This document shows, piece by piece, positions 50,461 through 58,925 of a DNA stretch of 64,000 bases; the stretch's first letter is position 1, and each line of letters starts with the position of its first letter. The DNA lies in assembly GCA_017644045.1 (NCBI GenBank), contig JAEPMI010000002.1, positions 731,785-795,784 on the forward strand. The letters are read 5' to 3'. The DNA is from Deltaproteobacteria bacterium (GTDB lineage Bacteria; Myxococcota_A; Polyangia; Polyangiales; Houyiibacteriaceae). A program made the position numbers and the translations under genes. The notes under the pieces were generated by a model. It was not told the DNA's origin and did not search any database. It saw nothing but the letters and a program-made list of their open reading frames with translations.

Positions 50461-50490
50461 TTGACGTTATATAACGTATACAGCATACAA
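50461..50490 (+). promoter_or_regulatory. Promoter with a 14-bp palindrome, probable ArsR operator
   Basis: TTGACG at 50461-50466 fits a -35 element, and CATACA at 50484-50489 lies at the right distance (17 bases) for a weak -10. Overlapping them is the perfect palindrome ACGTTATATAACGT (50464-50477), AT-rich in a GC-rich setting. The ATG of the ArsR-family gene follows at 50496, so autoregulation by repression is the simplest reading. Confidence 0.6.
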
Positions 50491-50495
50491 CGGTC

Positions 50496-50834
50496 ATGGG
50501 CGCAGCCGTCGACCTCAACACCACACTCACCGCGCTCGCGGACCCCACGCGCCGCGCGATCCTCGCTCGCCTCGCCGAGGGCGAAGCCACGGTCAACGAG
50601 CTGGCGGAGCCCTTCCCCATCTCGCAGCCGGCGATCTCGCGGCACATCAAAGTGCTCACCAACGCGGGCCTCGTGGTCCAGCGGGTGGACGGCACCAAGC
50701 GCCCCTGCCGGCTCGCGGCCGGTCATCTCTCCGAGCTCGACGAGTACCTGTCGATGCTCCGGACGGCTCTCGAAACGAACTACGCGCGTCTCGACCGCCT
50801 CTTGGCGAGCGAGGCCAAAAAGGAATCGACATGA
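50496..50834 (+). CDS. ArsR-family transcriptional regulator
   Basis: A 112-residue winged-helix protein. The helix-turn-helix reads EATVNELAEPFPISQPAISRH (quoted up to the recognition helix; residues about 31-51), followed by the wing (VVQRVDGTKRPCRLA) and a C-terminal dimer helix. The ArsR metal-binding ELCVCDL motif is absent, placing it in the metal-independent group that is typically paired with AHSA1/SRPBCC proteins. Its stop overlaps the start of such a gene by four bases (50831-50834). A palindrome in its own promoter is the probable binding site. Confidence 0.88.
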   Translation: MGAAVDLNTTLTALADPTRRAILARLAEGEATVNELAEPFPISQPAISRHIKVLTNAGLVVQRVDGTKRPCRLAAGHLSELDEYLSMLRTALETNYARLDRLLASEAKKEST

Positions 50835-51298
50835 CTCTCGAGCTGAAGACCGAAGGCGACACGCACGTCGTCGTCACCCGCCGCTTCGCGGCTCCCCCCG
50901 AAGCGGTCTTCCGTGCGCACACGGACCCCGCGCTGATCCAACAGTGGATGACCGGCCCGGATGGCTGGACCATGCCCGTCTGCGAGATCGATCCGACCCC
51001 CGGCGGCACCTTCCGCTACGAGTGGAGCAATGGCGAGCAGGGCTTCTACTCGACCGGTGAGATCCTCGAGGTCGATCCGCCGAACCGCATCGTGCACGTC
51101 GAGCGGATGTTCCTGCCGGACCCGACGCCCGACAACCACATCACCACGACCTTCACCGCCGACGGTGACGGAACGCTGATGCACTGTCGAATGACCCTGC
51201 CCGACGCCGAGTCACGGAAAGCGATGCTCGCCAGCGGCATGGAGCACGGCATGGAGGCCTCGTACGCGCGCATGGAAGCACTGCTCGGCGAAGGCTGA
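50831..51298 (+). CDS. AHSA1/SRPBCC-domain protein
   Basis: A 155-residue START-like fold protein of the AHSA1 subgroup: VVVTRRFAAPPEAVFRAHTD, QQWMTGPDGW, GGTFRYEWSNGEQGF, GEILEVDPPNRIVHVE, then TTTFTADGDGTLMHCRMTLP and a C-terminal helix EASYARMEALL. These proteins bind hydrophobic ligands in a helix-grip cavity; bacterial members next to ArsR regulators are common, but their ligand is generally not known. Translation is coupled to the regulator gene by an ATGA overlap. It ends three bases before the stop of the convergent flavoprotein gene. Confidence 0.88.
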   Translation: MTLELKTEGDTHVVVTRRFAAPPEAVFRAHTDPALIQQWMTGPDGWTMPVCEIDPTPGGTFRYEWSNGEQGFYSTGEILEVDPPNRIVHVERMFLPDPTPDNHITTTFTADGDGTLMHCRMTLPDAESRKAMLASGMEHGMEASYARMEALLGEG

Positions 51299-51301
51299 GG
51301 T

Positions 51302-52240
51302 CTACCCGGCGAGCACGTGCTCGGCCGCGCCGTGACCGCTCTCCCAGGCGGCTTCGATGCGCGGCGCGAGCAACCCATCGCCCGCGATGGTCACGCCCCG
51401 GCTCGGGTCGTGGAGGCAGGGTTGGCCGACCGCCTGCTCGACCTGCGCGTAGCGCCAGCGGTGCGCGACGGCGAAGGAGGGCTCGACCGCCCTACCCACC
51501 GCCGCTCCGAACGCGCGCACCAAGCGCTCGGTGACGGCCGCCGGCGCGAGCTCGAGGTTTGCGCGCGTCCACTGCGGCGTCGCGTGCAGCACCCAGGTCT
51601 CGCCCGGCGGTCGCCCCGGCTTCGAGGAGTCGCAGGCCATCCACGCGAGTGGGCCGTGGTCGAGCAGGACGTCTTCGCGGCAGGGGCGACTCGAGAGCTC
51701 CAGCAGCACCGCCCAGCAGGGCGCGTGGCTCGCGCGCGTGAGCAGCGCGTCGAGCCCGAGCGGAGCGACGAGGCGCGCGGTCTGGGCGATCGGCGCGGTC
51801 ACGACGATGTGGTCGAAGTGACCCAGCGCCATGCCCTCGGCGTCGTGGAGCTCACCACCACCGGGCAACGGCGCGACCTCGGTCTGCAGCGACACGTCGA
51901 GGTCGCGTGCCAGGAGCTCGGGCAAGCCTCGGTTCATCCCGCGACCGACGAAGCGCGCACGCGATCGAAACCGCGCCGGCGCCTCGGGGGTCCACTCCGC
52001 GACGACCCCCGCGGCGAGCCAATCGCTCACGACCGCGCGGAACGACTCCGAGCGCGCCGTGAAGAACTGCGCGCCGTGGTCGAGTTGCCGGCCGTTCTGA
52101 CGCCGGGTCGCCATGCGGCCACCGACCGCGCGCCCCTTGTCGAAGACGCGCACCTCGACGCCGCCCTCGGCGAGCCGCCGCGCGCAGGTGAGCCCGGCGA
52201 TTCCCGCGCCCACGACGGCCACTCGTTTCCGGCGCCCCAT
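51302..52240 (-). CDS. FAD-dependent amine-oxidase-like (renalase-type) oxidoreductase
   Basis: A 312-residue flavoprotein. The dinucleotide-binding motif VAVVGAGIAGLTCARRL lies at residues 7-23, followed by the acidic end of the second strand (VRVFDKG), GGRMATRR and LDHGAQFFTAR, which together mark the renalase-like branch of NAD(P)/FAD oxidoreductases. A second FAD signature is near the C terminus (VTIAGDGLLAPRIEAAWESG). The ATG at 52240 is preferred because AGGTGG lies seven bases before it; the GTG at 52249 overlaps that site. Substrate unknown. It is a single gene. Confidence 0.85.
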   Translation of the reverse strand: MGRRKRVAVVGAGIAGLTCARRLAEGGVEVRVFDKGRAVGGRMATRRQNGRQLDHGAQFFTARSESFRAVVSDWLAAGVVAEWTPEAPARFRSRARFVGRGMNRGLPELLARDLDVSLQTEVAPLPGGGELHDAEGMALGHFDHIVVTAPIAQTARLVAPLGLDALLTRASHAPCWAVLLELSSRPCREDVLLDHGPLAWMACDSSKPGRPPGETWVLHATPQWTRANLELAPAAVTERLVRAFGAAVGRAVEPSFAVAHRWRYAQVEQAVGQPCLHDPSRGVTIAGDGLLAPRIEAAWESGHGAAEHVLAG

Positions 52241-52294
52241 GGAAGCCACCTAGGGGTGGTCGGTTCCGAGAGCAATGGGCCCGGCTCCCGCGGA

Positions 52295-53299
52295 TCAGTC
52301 ACACGCCGTCAGCACCTCACACACGGCACCCACGCACCGCGATCCGACGATGCAGTCTCGATCACGTTCGCAGCGGCCACCGAGGGCGACGCGCGGCACG
52401 CACCGCTCGCCCTCACATCGCAGAGACGCGCAATCGTCTCGGGAGTCACAAGTGCCTCCGTCGGCCACGAGCGTGCATCGCCCATCCGAGCATTCGCCCC
52501 TCACGCAACGGAGGCTCTCGGTGCAGGCCTCACCCTCGACCGGGAACGGCGTGCACTCGCCGTCCAGGCAGGCGAACAGGCTGGGGCAGGTGCCAGGTGT
52601 GCAGGCCTCGAAGGGCCCGGAGAGCCGGCCGAGTAGACCGGGCTCACAACGACCGTCCGCGTTGCACCCCATCCCCGTGGGGCAGTCCGCCGCCGTGCCG
52701 CATGCGCTGCCTTCGACCGTCGGCGTGCAGCTGCCCGCGTCGCAAGCCAAGCCCGCTGCGCAGTAGCGCTCGTCACTGCACGCCGCGCCGAGCTCGCCGG
52801 GTGCCCAGCACTGCCCATCGCGGCACTGACCCGACGCGCACTCGTCCCACCAGGTGCAAGCGCTGCCGATCGCGCTCCGGGGCTCGCACCGCCCGCCACA
52901 CATCGCCGACGCCTCGGTGGTGCAGTAGGTCCCGTCGACGCACTGCTCGTGGTACGTGCACGCGCCGCCGACCTCGACCGTGCCGGTGTAGCGCGCGTCG
53001 CAGTGGACCGGTACGCAGGTCTCGATCGCGGCCTCGAGCTCCGCGATGCACCGTTCGGCGGCGGCCGGGTCGAAGACCATGAGCGGATCGTCTTCGGGGG
53101 CGGGGTAGAGCTCGGCGAGGAGCTCGGGAGCAGCCGGGTGGCAGAGTGGGCTGGCATCGCCGAGCCGTCCGGGCTGCTCGCAGCGGAGGCCGAACTCGCA
53201 GCGGAGCGCAAAGTACTGATCGACGAAGAGCTGCGCAGGATCGTTCTCGTGGCTGCTGGCGCAGCCCACCACGAGGAGGAAGAGAAGGCATCGAGTCAT
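52295..53299 (-). CDS. Cysteine-rich lipoprotein (paralogue 1)
   Basis: A 334-residue lipoprotein (leader LLFLLVVGC, Cys 13). A helical N-terminal domain (residues 20-105, with Cys-containing helices RCEFGLRCEQ and ERCIAELEAAIETC) is followed by about seven short Cys-knot-like modules with spacing such as C-x5-C-x6-C (GACTYHEQCVDGTYC, ACSDERYCAAGLAC, SCGTAADCPTGMGC-like), of the Dickkopf N-terminal type common in myxobacteria. About 35 cysteines in all, so many disulfides and a stable surface-exposed protein are likely. It is homologous to the gene at 53434-54477 and the two lie in tandem on the same strand. Confidence 0.7.
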   Translation of the reverse strand: MTRCLLFLLVVGCASSHENDPAQLFVDQYFALRCEFGLRCEQPGRLGDASPLCHPAAPELLAELYPAPEDDPLMVFDPAAAERCIAELEAAIETCVPVHCDARYTGTVEVGGACTYHEQCVDGTYCTTEASAMCGGRCEPRSAIGSACTWWDECASGQCRDGQCWAPGELGAACSDERYCAAGLACDAGSCTPTVEGSACGTAADCPTGMGCNADGRCEPGLLGRLSGPFEACTPGTCPSLFACLDGECTPFPVEGEACTESLRCVRGECSDGRCTLVADGGTCDSRDDCASLRCEGERCVPRVALGGRCERDRDCIVGSRCVGAVCEVLTACD

Positions 53300-53433
53300 G
53301 CCGCGACGCCGTGCACTCGCCGTGCCGTTCGGCCGAGCGGGCGGTGGCGAGCGGCAGGCACGTTGAAGCCCACTCGCGTTTGTCAGTCTGTCGACGCTCG
53401 GGCTCTCTTCCGACGCTCCGTCAGCCGCAGGGG

Positions 53434-54477
53434 TCAGCCGCAGGGGCCGCGAACCACGCAGCGGTTCGAGTCGCACTGCAGTCCGTTGGCGCAGTCTCGA
53501 TCGGTGTCGCAGCTGGCGCCGACCGCGGCGGGCACGTCGCAGACACCCATGCAGCGGTCGGTCGCGCACTCGCGGTCTTCTCGGCACGGCGCCCGGGCCG
53601 GCAGCAGTTGGCAGGTGTCGTCGACGCAGCGCCCTTCCATGCAGTGGCGCTCATCGTCATCGTCGTCGCATTCCTCGGTCAGGCCCGGGTTCGGTCGGCA
53701 GATACCATCGTCGCAGAAGTGTTCGGCGGCGCAGGGGCCGCAGGGCTCGCCGGGACCCGCGACCTCGCCGAGGGGGTGGCGAGTGCAGACTCCATCGACG
53801 CAGTCGGTCGGCGTCGGGCAGGTGTCCGGGCCGCGCGGGTCGCATGCCCGACCTTCCGCGTCATCGAGGGCGAAGCACTCACCGGTGCCCCGGTCGCAGT
53901 CGAGTCCGCGCGCACACTCGTCGCGCCGACCGCAGCGGTCGCCCACGCCGCCATCGACCTGGCAGCGTCCGCGCGCGCAGTGGAGTCCATCGGCGCACTC
54001 GTCTCGGCGGCAGTCCTCGCCTTCGCTGGCTCGGGGCGCGCAGACGCCCGAGCATCGGTTGCCCATCGCCCCGCCAACACACGCGAGCCCGGGCGCGCAC
54101 TGATCCGTCCCGTCACACGCGGCGGCTTCCGGCAGGGTGCCGATCAACGCGGGCTCGCAGACGGGCATCGTGCAGCTGCCGATGGCCGCGTCGATCGCCT
54201 GGAGGCATCGGGTGGCCGCGTCCTGGTCGTAAGCCATGTGGGGCTGGCGCTCGAGGAGGAACGCGAGCCGGTCCTCCGCCGCGAGCGGATGGCAGTAGGC
54301 GCTGTAGCGCTCGGTGTCGCTCGCGCTCTCGCAGCGGAGCCCGAACGCGCACCAGCTCTGCGCGAGCTCGACCGCGTAGGCCTCCGGCGAGGAGGGCGCC
54401 GCCGGTACGTAGTCGTCCCCACAAGCGATCGACGAGAGCGCCAGAAGCAGCGCGGGAACGTGCGAACGGGACGGCAT
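53434..54477 (-). CDS. Cysteine-rich lipoprotein (paralogue 2)
   Basis: A 347-residue lipoprotein; the ATG at 54477 has GGGAGG seven bases upstream and begins the leader ending LSSIAC (Cys 19). Organisation is the same as in the downstream paralogue: an N-terminal helical domain with paired cysteines (WCAFGLRCE, TRCLQAIDAAIGSC) and repeated Cys-rich modules (ACDGTDQCAPGLACVGG, DCRRDECADGLHCARGRC, CGRRDECARGLDC), ending CDTDRDCANGLQC. Sequence between the two is diverged, so the duplication is not recent. Both could be adhesins or binding proteins; no function is known. Confidence 0.7.
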   Translation of the reverse strand: MPSRSHVPALLLALSSIACGDDYVPAAPSSPEAYAVELAQSWCAFGLRCESASDTERYSAYCHPLAAEDRLAFLLERQPHMAYDQDAATRCLQAIDAAIGSCTMPVCEPALIGTLPEAAACDGTDQCAPGLACVGGAMGNRCSGVCAPRASEGEDCRRDECADGLHCARGRCQVDGGVGDRCGRRDECARGLDCDRGTGECFALDDAEGRACDPRGPDTCPTPTDCVDGVCTRHPLGEVAGPGEPCGPCAAEHFCDDGICRPNPGLTEECDDDDDERHCMEGRCVDDTCQLLPARAPCREDRECATDRCMGVCDVPAAVGASCDTDRDCANGLQCDSNRCVVRGPCG

Positions 54478-54569
54478 ACCGCAACCTCCCAAGCTATCAC
54501 CAACCAGGGGCGCTTGCGCAGGAGGATCATCGCACCCCCAGCACCCCCCACCACCGACCCCAAACGATC

Positions 54570-54636
54570 GGGGACAGGATCACCCCCCGGATCCCCCTGA
54601 AAAACAGGGCTCTCCGAACACGAAATGCATTCTCTC
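54570..54636 (+). repeat. REP-like element, type B, forward copy
   Basis: It begins GGGACAGGATCACCCC after a G, contains GGATCCCCCTG and ACAGGG as a partial stem, and ends CACGAAATGCATTCTCTC. It is near-identical in its conserved parts to the reversed copy at 58925-58994. Its last bases overlap the stop codon of the P460-like gene. Confidence 0.75.
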
Positions 54637-55180
54637 AAGCGTCGGGGCTGAAGAGCGCCCGCGCGAAGGCGTGGTCGCCCGCCTGGACCGCGCCGTGGCA
54701 CTCGTTGCAGCCGACCGGCGTGCCATCGAGACGGCGCCCGTAGCCGCCGGGGTTCTGCGCGTCGCCCTCGCCGCGCCAGAGGATGATCGGCTCGCGGTCT
54801 TCGGTGAGCCCGAGCTCGAAGTACTCCCAGCCGGTCGCGCCGCCCTCGTTGAAGCCGCCGCCGCGCTTCACCATCCCGTGCACGTCCCAGTCGCGTGGGT
54901 CGTCGCCGATCTCCACGGTCTTGATCAGGATGGTGCCGAGCGGCATCGGCTCGTGAAACTCCGGCACCGGCCGGTTCACGTAGAGGTGGCTCGGCCCACC
55001 GCGGCGGTGACCGAAGTTGCTGCCGATGTCCGGCACCTCCCACTCGGTCCACGCGAGCATCGCCGTGAAGTCCGACTGCATCGCGATGAAGGGATCGCGC
55101 ACCGGCTTGCTCGCCGGCGGCACGTCCGTCGCAGTCCCACAGCCGAGCGCGCACAGCGCCGCGATGGCGAGCGCGCGCAT
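54635..55180 (-). CDS. Cytochrome P460-like mono-heme lipoprotein
   Basis: A 181-residue lipoprotein (leader ends LCALGC, Cys 14). A single c-type haem motif CNECH (158-162) lies near the C terminus. The body has PLGTILIKTVEIGDDP, HGMVKRGGGFNEGGATGWEYF and a final VGCNECHGAV, the layout of the cytochrome P460 family (GT-x-x-V/I-K and GW-x-(Y/F) before the CxxCH). The Lys that cross-links to haem in true P460 enzymes cannot be assigned by eye, so this may be a plain cytochrome. It starts three bases after the phosphoesterase gene, so the two share a transcript. Confidence 0.65.
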   Translation of the reverse strand: MRALAIAALCALGCGTATDVPPASKPVRDPFIAMQSDFTAMLAWTEWEVPDIGSNFGHRRGGPSHLYVNRPVPEFHEPMPLGTILIKTVEIGDDPRDWDVHGMVKRGGGFNEGGATGWEYFELGLTEDREPIILWRGEGDAQNPGGYGRRLDGTPVGCNECHGAVQAGDHAFARALFSPDA

Positions 55181-55183
55181 GGC

Positions 55184-56587
55184 TCAGAAGCGCCCCGAGT
55201 CCGGGAAGGCGGCGTGACAGGCGGCGTTGCGCTCCGCGTCGATGGTCGGCGTGACCAAGGTCGGCGGATCCATGAAGGGCGGCGCGTCGAAGTCGAACAT
55301 GTCGAGCAGCGGCCAGGCGTTCGCGTCGCGACCGGTGAACGCGGGCAGCAGCCAGCGCGCCTGGATGAAGCGCAGCACGCTGGTCAGGTCGGTCACCTGG
55401 TTCGACACGTAGCCGGCCTTCGCGTAGGGCGAGACCACCACGAGCGGCACGCGCACGCCGTACTGATCGAAGGCGCCGCTGCGATCCGGCCCGTAGTCGC
55501 CGGGCGGGCACGCTTCGGGAGGCTCCACGTGATCGAAGAAGCCGCCGTGCTCGTCGTAGGTGACGACCATCGCGGTGCGCTCCCAGAGCGGGCTCTCGAA
55601 GAGCGCCGTGACCAGCGAGTGGATGAAGCGTTCGCCGAACTGCGGGTTGGCCGGCGGGTGCTCGTCGCTCTGCTCGACGCCCTGGAAGAAGCTCGGGTCG
55701 ACGAAGGTCACCTGCGGCAGGTTCCCCTCGGCGACGTCGTCGAAGAAGTCGTCGAGCGGCCGGATGCTGCGCAACCGCCGACCGGCGTAGTGACCGTAGC
55801 CGCCGAGCACGAAGGGCACGTCGCTCTGGTACACGCGCCAGCCGAGCCGGCGCTCGTCGAGCTGCTGCATGATGATGTGCGGCTCGTCCGTGGGGATGCG
55901 GTCTTCGGGGATGGCGCCGTTGCCCGTGAGACCGAAGCTGGTGCCGCTCATCGCGTAGTAGCGGTTCACCCAGGTCGGACCGAGCACCGAGCAGAAGTGG
56001 TGATCGGACATCGCGAAGGTCGAGTAGAGGTCCCAGTAGAACGGCAGGTCGCTTCCATCGAGGTAGCCCATCGCCCGCTCGCCGAGCGGGTCGCTCGTGG
56101 CGATGAAGCCATCCATCGATCCATCGCCGACCTGCGTGTGCACGGCGTTCCACGAATGGGCGACGTCGCGAATGCAGTACTCGTCCGTGTGGAAGGGCGC
56201 GACGGGATCGCCGTCGGAATTCGGGTTCGTGTAGTCGTCGGGGAAGCCGTCGACGCCTTCCATCGTGCCGAAGTAGTGGTCGAAGGAGCGGTTCTCCTGG
56301 ATGACCACGACGATGTGATCGATCGGGATGTCGTCGCCGATGGGGTGCTCTTCGCCGACGGTCTCCCAGGGCATCGCGCCCTTGCCGAACGCGCAGCCCG
56401 CGCGACCTTCGGCGGCGTCGGCTTCGGGGATGCGGCTGGGGATCGCCGGCAGGGGGACCGGGCCCATGTCGACCGGCGGCATCGCCATGTCGACCGGGGG
56501 CATCCCCATGTCGTCGTCCACGACCGAGCCATCGTCGTCGCCGCACGCGACGATCAGAAGGCAACCCAAGATCGCACCCCACTTCAT
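55184..56587 (-). CDS. Phospholipase C/acid phosphatase-type phosphoesterase lipoprotein
   Basis: A 467-residue lipoprotein starting at the ATG at 56587 (leader ends LLIVAC, Cys 15), then a Met/Pro/Asp-rich linker (DMGMPPVDMAMPPVDMG). Family motifs of PF04185 are clear: HIVVVIQENRSFDHYFGTM near 105, GWRVYQSDVP and the metal-binding VVTYDEHGGFFDHVEPP, followed by GVRVPLVVVSPYAK. Members hydrolyse phospholipids or phosphomonoesters with a metal or a phosphorylated Thr/Ser. The location on the cell surface and pairing with a haem lipoprotein are unusual. It is divergent from the di-heme oxidoreductase gene, 101 bases apart. Confidence 0.85.
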   Translation of the reverse strand: MKWGAILGCLLIVACGDDDGSVVDDDMGMPPVDMAMPPVDMGPVPLPAIPSRIPEADAAEGRAGCAFGKGAMPWETVGEEHPIGDDIPIDHIVVVIQENRSFDHYFGTMEGVDGFPDDYTNPNSDGDPVAPFHTDEYCIRDVAHSWNAVHTQVGDGSMDGFIATSDPLGERAMGYLDGSDLPFYWDLYSTFAMSDHHFCSVLGPTWVNRYYAMSGTSFGLTGNGAIPEDRIPTDEPHIIMQQLDERRLGWRVYQSDVPFVLGGYGHYAGRRLRSIRPLDDFFDDVAEGNLPQVTFVDPSFFQGVEQSDEHPPANPQFGERFIHSLVTALFESPLWERTAMVVTYDEHGGFFDHVEPPEACPPGDYGPDRSGAFDQYGVRVPLVVVSPYAKAGYVSNQVTDLTSVLRFIQARWLLPAFTGRDANAWPLLDMFDFDAPPFMDPPTLVTPTIDAERNAACHAAFPDSGRF

Positions 56588-56688
56588 GGGCGGGACTATA
56601 GCCTCGTCGCGCCCCATACGCCGTCGCCGCTTCGTCACACTCCAGGAGGCGTACCCAGAAGCGCGAATGGTGGGTAGCCTGCGCGACC

Positions 56689-57843
56689 GTGGAGCGCCTC
56701 CTCATCGCGAGCCTGCTGATGGCGTCCGCCTGCGACGACGGTCCAGCGGAGGCGCCGGCGGACCCGATCGCCGCCCTCGAGGTCGTCGGCGACGACCCCA
56801 GCGACCATCCGATCGCAGGCCTCGACGACGAGTGGCAGCGCCGCTTCGTGGTGGGCGACGCGCTCTTCGAGCAGGTCTTCGGCCCGGAGGATGGCCTTGG
56901 CCCGCGATGGACGCGCACCAGCTGCGAGGCCTGCCACGAGAACGACGCGCGCGGCCCGGGCATGGTGCGGCGCGCGCTCGGCGCCGAGGGCTTCGAGCCC
57001 GGCGAGCTCGTCCACCCCTTCGCGCTCGAAGGCTACGAGCGAACGCTGCCCGAGGGCGCGCAGACCAGCGCGCGCATGGGCCCCGCCCTCTTTGGCCGGG
57101 GCTGGATCGAAGCCGTGCGCGCCGACGCGATCGAAGCCGGGGCGCGCGCCCAGGCCGACCACCCCGAAGTCAGCGGCCGAGTCGCTCGGGTCCCGCTCGC
57201 GATGGCGACCCCCGCCCAGCGCCCCTTCCACGATCACGCAGCTGGCGCCGAGAACCTCATCGGCCGCTTCGGCCTCAAGGCGCGCCACCCGACCATCGAC
57301 GACTTCGTCGCCGACGCCTACCTGCTCGACATGGGCCTCAGCAGCCCCGCCCGACCGACGGAAGCGGACGGCGATCAGCGCCCCGGCACCGACATCACCC
57401 TCGACCAGGTCCACGCCGTGGCCGACTACGTGCGCCTGCTCCGCATCCCCGAGCGCGCGGATGCATCGCCCGAGGGCCAGGCCATCTTCGCGACCATCGG
57501 CTGCGCCACCTGCCACACCCCGAGCATGCCGACGCGCGCCGACTACCCCGTCCCCCAGATCGCCGGCAAGGACGCCCCCATCTACAGCGATCTGCTCCTC
57601 CACGACATGGGCGAGTCCCTCTCCGACGGCGTCAGCGACCACACCGCCACCGCCCGCGAGTGGCGCACCGCCCCCCTCATCGGCCTCCGCCACCTGCGCG
57701 CCTATCTCCACGACGGCCGCGCCGACACCCTCGACGAAGCCATCCGCGCCCACGCCGGCGAAGCCGCCGCCACCACCGCCCGCTACGACGCGCTCACCCC
57801 CGCCACCCGCACCCCCCTCCTCACCTTCCTCGAGGCCCTTTGA
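56689..57843 (+). CDS. Di-heme oxidoreductase (DHOR/DUF1111) lipoprotein
   Basis: A 384-residue protein starting at a GTG; leader ends LLMASAC (Cys 15). Two haem motifs, CEACH (79-83) and CATCH (272-276). The GRFGLKARHPTIDDFVADAY segment and DLLLHDMGESLSDG followed by EWRTAPLIGL and AYLHDGRADTLDEAI are characteristic of the di-heme oxidoreductase family often called thiol oxidoreductase. Such genes are regularly found beside imelysin-like iron-uptake genes, as here, where the next gene begins 60 bases downstream. The likely role is electron transfer connected with iron acquisition at the cell envelope. Confidence 0.85.
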   Translation: MERLLIASLLMASACDDGPAEAPADPIAALEVVGDDPSDHPIAGLDDEWQRRFVVGDALFEQVFGPEDGLGPRWTRTSCEACHENDARGPGMVRRALGAEGFEPGELVHPFALEGYERTLPEGAQTSARMGPALFGRGWIEAVRADAIEAGARAQADHPEVSGRVARVPLAMATPAQRPFHDHAAGAENLIGRFGLKARHPTIDDFVADAYLLDMGLSSPARPTEADGDQRPGTDITLDQVHAVADYVRLLRIPERADASPEGQAIFATIGCATCHTPSMPTRADYPVPQIAGKDAPIYSDLLLHDMGESLSDGVSDHTATAREWRTAPLIGLRHLRAYLHDGRADTLDEAIRAHAGEAAATTARYDALTPATRTPLLTFLEAL

Positions 57844-57847
57844 TCAT

Positions 57848-57910
57848 GGGGACACTCCCCCCCTCCCGATCCCCCTATTTCCACGGGGCTTCCCAGAGCA
57901 AAATGAAAAC
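57848..57910 (+). repeat. REP-like element, type A, forward copy
   Basis: It begins GGGGACACTCCCCCC, has an inner CCCGATCCCCC paired loosely with GGGGCTTCCC, and ends GAGCAAAATGAAAAC. The ATG inside its 3' tag is the start codon of the imelysin-like gene. It fills the gap between the di-heme and imelysin genes. Confidence 0.75.
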
Positions 57911-58925
57911 CCTCGCGGCAGCCCTCCTCCTCCTCGCCTGCGACGACCCAGCACCACCTCCCGAGCCCCCACCCCGCGACCAGGCGATCCTCGCCGTCAA
58001 AGCCACCATCGCCACCGAGCTCGACGCCCTCGCCGACGCCGCGACCGCCCTGCGCGACGCCGCCCCCGACCACCCCTGGTCCACCGCCGAACGCGCCACC
58101 CTCCGCGAGCGCTGGGGCACCACCCGCGATCACTACGAGCGCATCGAAGGCGCCGTCGCGATGCTCTTCCCCAACTTCGACCACTCCATCGACGACCGCT
58201 ACGAAGGCTTCGTCGAGCGCGCCCGCGACGCCGACCCCTTCGACGGCGAGGGCGTCACCGGCATGCACGCCATCGAGCGCATCCTCTGGGCCGGCGAGCA
58301 CCCCGAACCGGTCCGCGCCTTCGAAGCGCGCCTGCACCTCGGCCAGCCCGCCCGCGCCCCGGCGACCGATGACGAAGCGCGCGCCTTCAAAGCCGGCCTG
58401 CTCACCAGGCTCGTCACCGACTGCGCCACCATGCGCGACCAGTTCCGCCCGCTCGCGCTCGACCCCGCCGCCGCCTACCGCGGCGTGCTCGGCTCCATCG
58501 AAGAGCAGCTCGAGAAGGTGAACCTCGGCGGCACCGGTGAAGCCGAGTCGCGCTACGCGCAGCGCACCCTCGCCGACATGCGCGAGAACCTCGCCGGCGG
58601 CCGCGCCATCATCGACGCGCTCGCGCCCTGGCTCGAAGCCGAAGCGCCCACGATCCTCCCGAGCATCCGCGCCGGCTTCGATCGACTCGCCGCCGCCTAC
58701 GACGCGATCGAAGGCCCCGCCCTACCCCCGATCCCCGAAGGCTGGCCCCGCCGCCTCGAGCCGACCGACGAGCAGCTCGCCACCCCATTCGGCCAGCTCT
58801 ACGCGACCGTGCGCCACGAAGCGGACCCGGACGACCCGACCAGCCTGCTCAGCGCCATGGTCCAAGGCGCCGACGCGCTCGGCATCGCGGTGCGGCCCCG
58901 AGCGCTCCCTCGCGAACCCCGCTGA
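57903..58925 (+). CDS. Imelysin/EfeO-like iron-binding lipoprotein
   Basis: A 340-residue lipoprotein (leader ends LLLLAC, Cys 13). The imelysin signature GMHAIERILW contains the HxxE metal motif (His122, Glu125). Long helices surround it, with AESRYAQRTLADMRENLAGGRAI near 230 and SLLSAMVQGADALGIAV at the end, as in EfeO/EfeM/insulin-cleaving-peptidase-like proteins that act in iron uptake rather than proteolysis. Its ATG (57903) and the bases just before it are part of a repeat copy, and its stop (58923-58925) touches a reversed repeat copy. It is downstream of the di-heme oxidoreductase and probably co-transcribed with it. Confidence 0.85.
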   Translation: MKTLAAALLLLACDDPAPPPEPPPRDQAILAVKATIATELDALADAATALRDAAPDHPWSTAERATLRERWGTTRDHYERIEGAVAMLFPNFDHSIDDRYEGFVERARDADPFDGEGVTGMHAIERILWAGEHPEPVRAFEARLHLGQPARAPATDDEARAFKAGLLTRLVTDCATMRDQFRPLALDPAAAYRGVLGSIEEQLEKVNLGGTGEAESRYAQRTLADMRENLAGGRAIIDALAPWLEAEAPTILPSIRAGFDRLAAAYDAIEGPALPPIPEGWPRRLEPTDEQLATPFGQLYATVRHEADPDDPTSLLSAMVQGADALGIAVRPRALPREPR

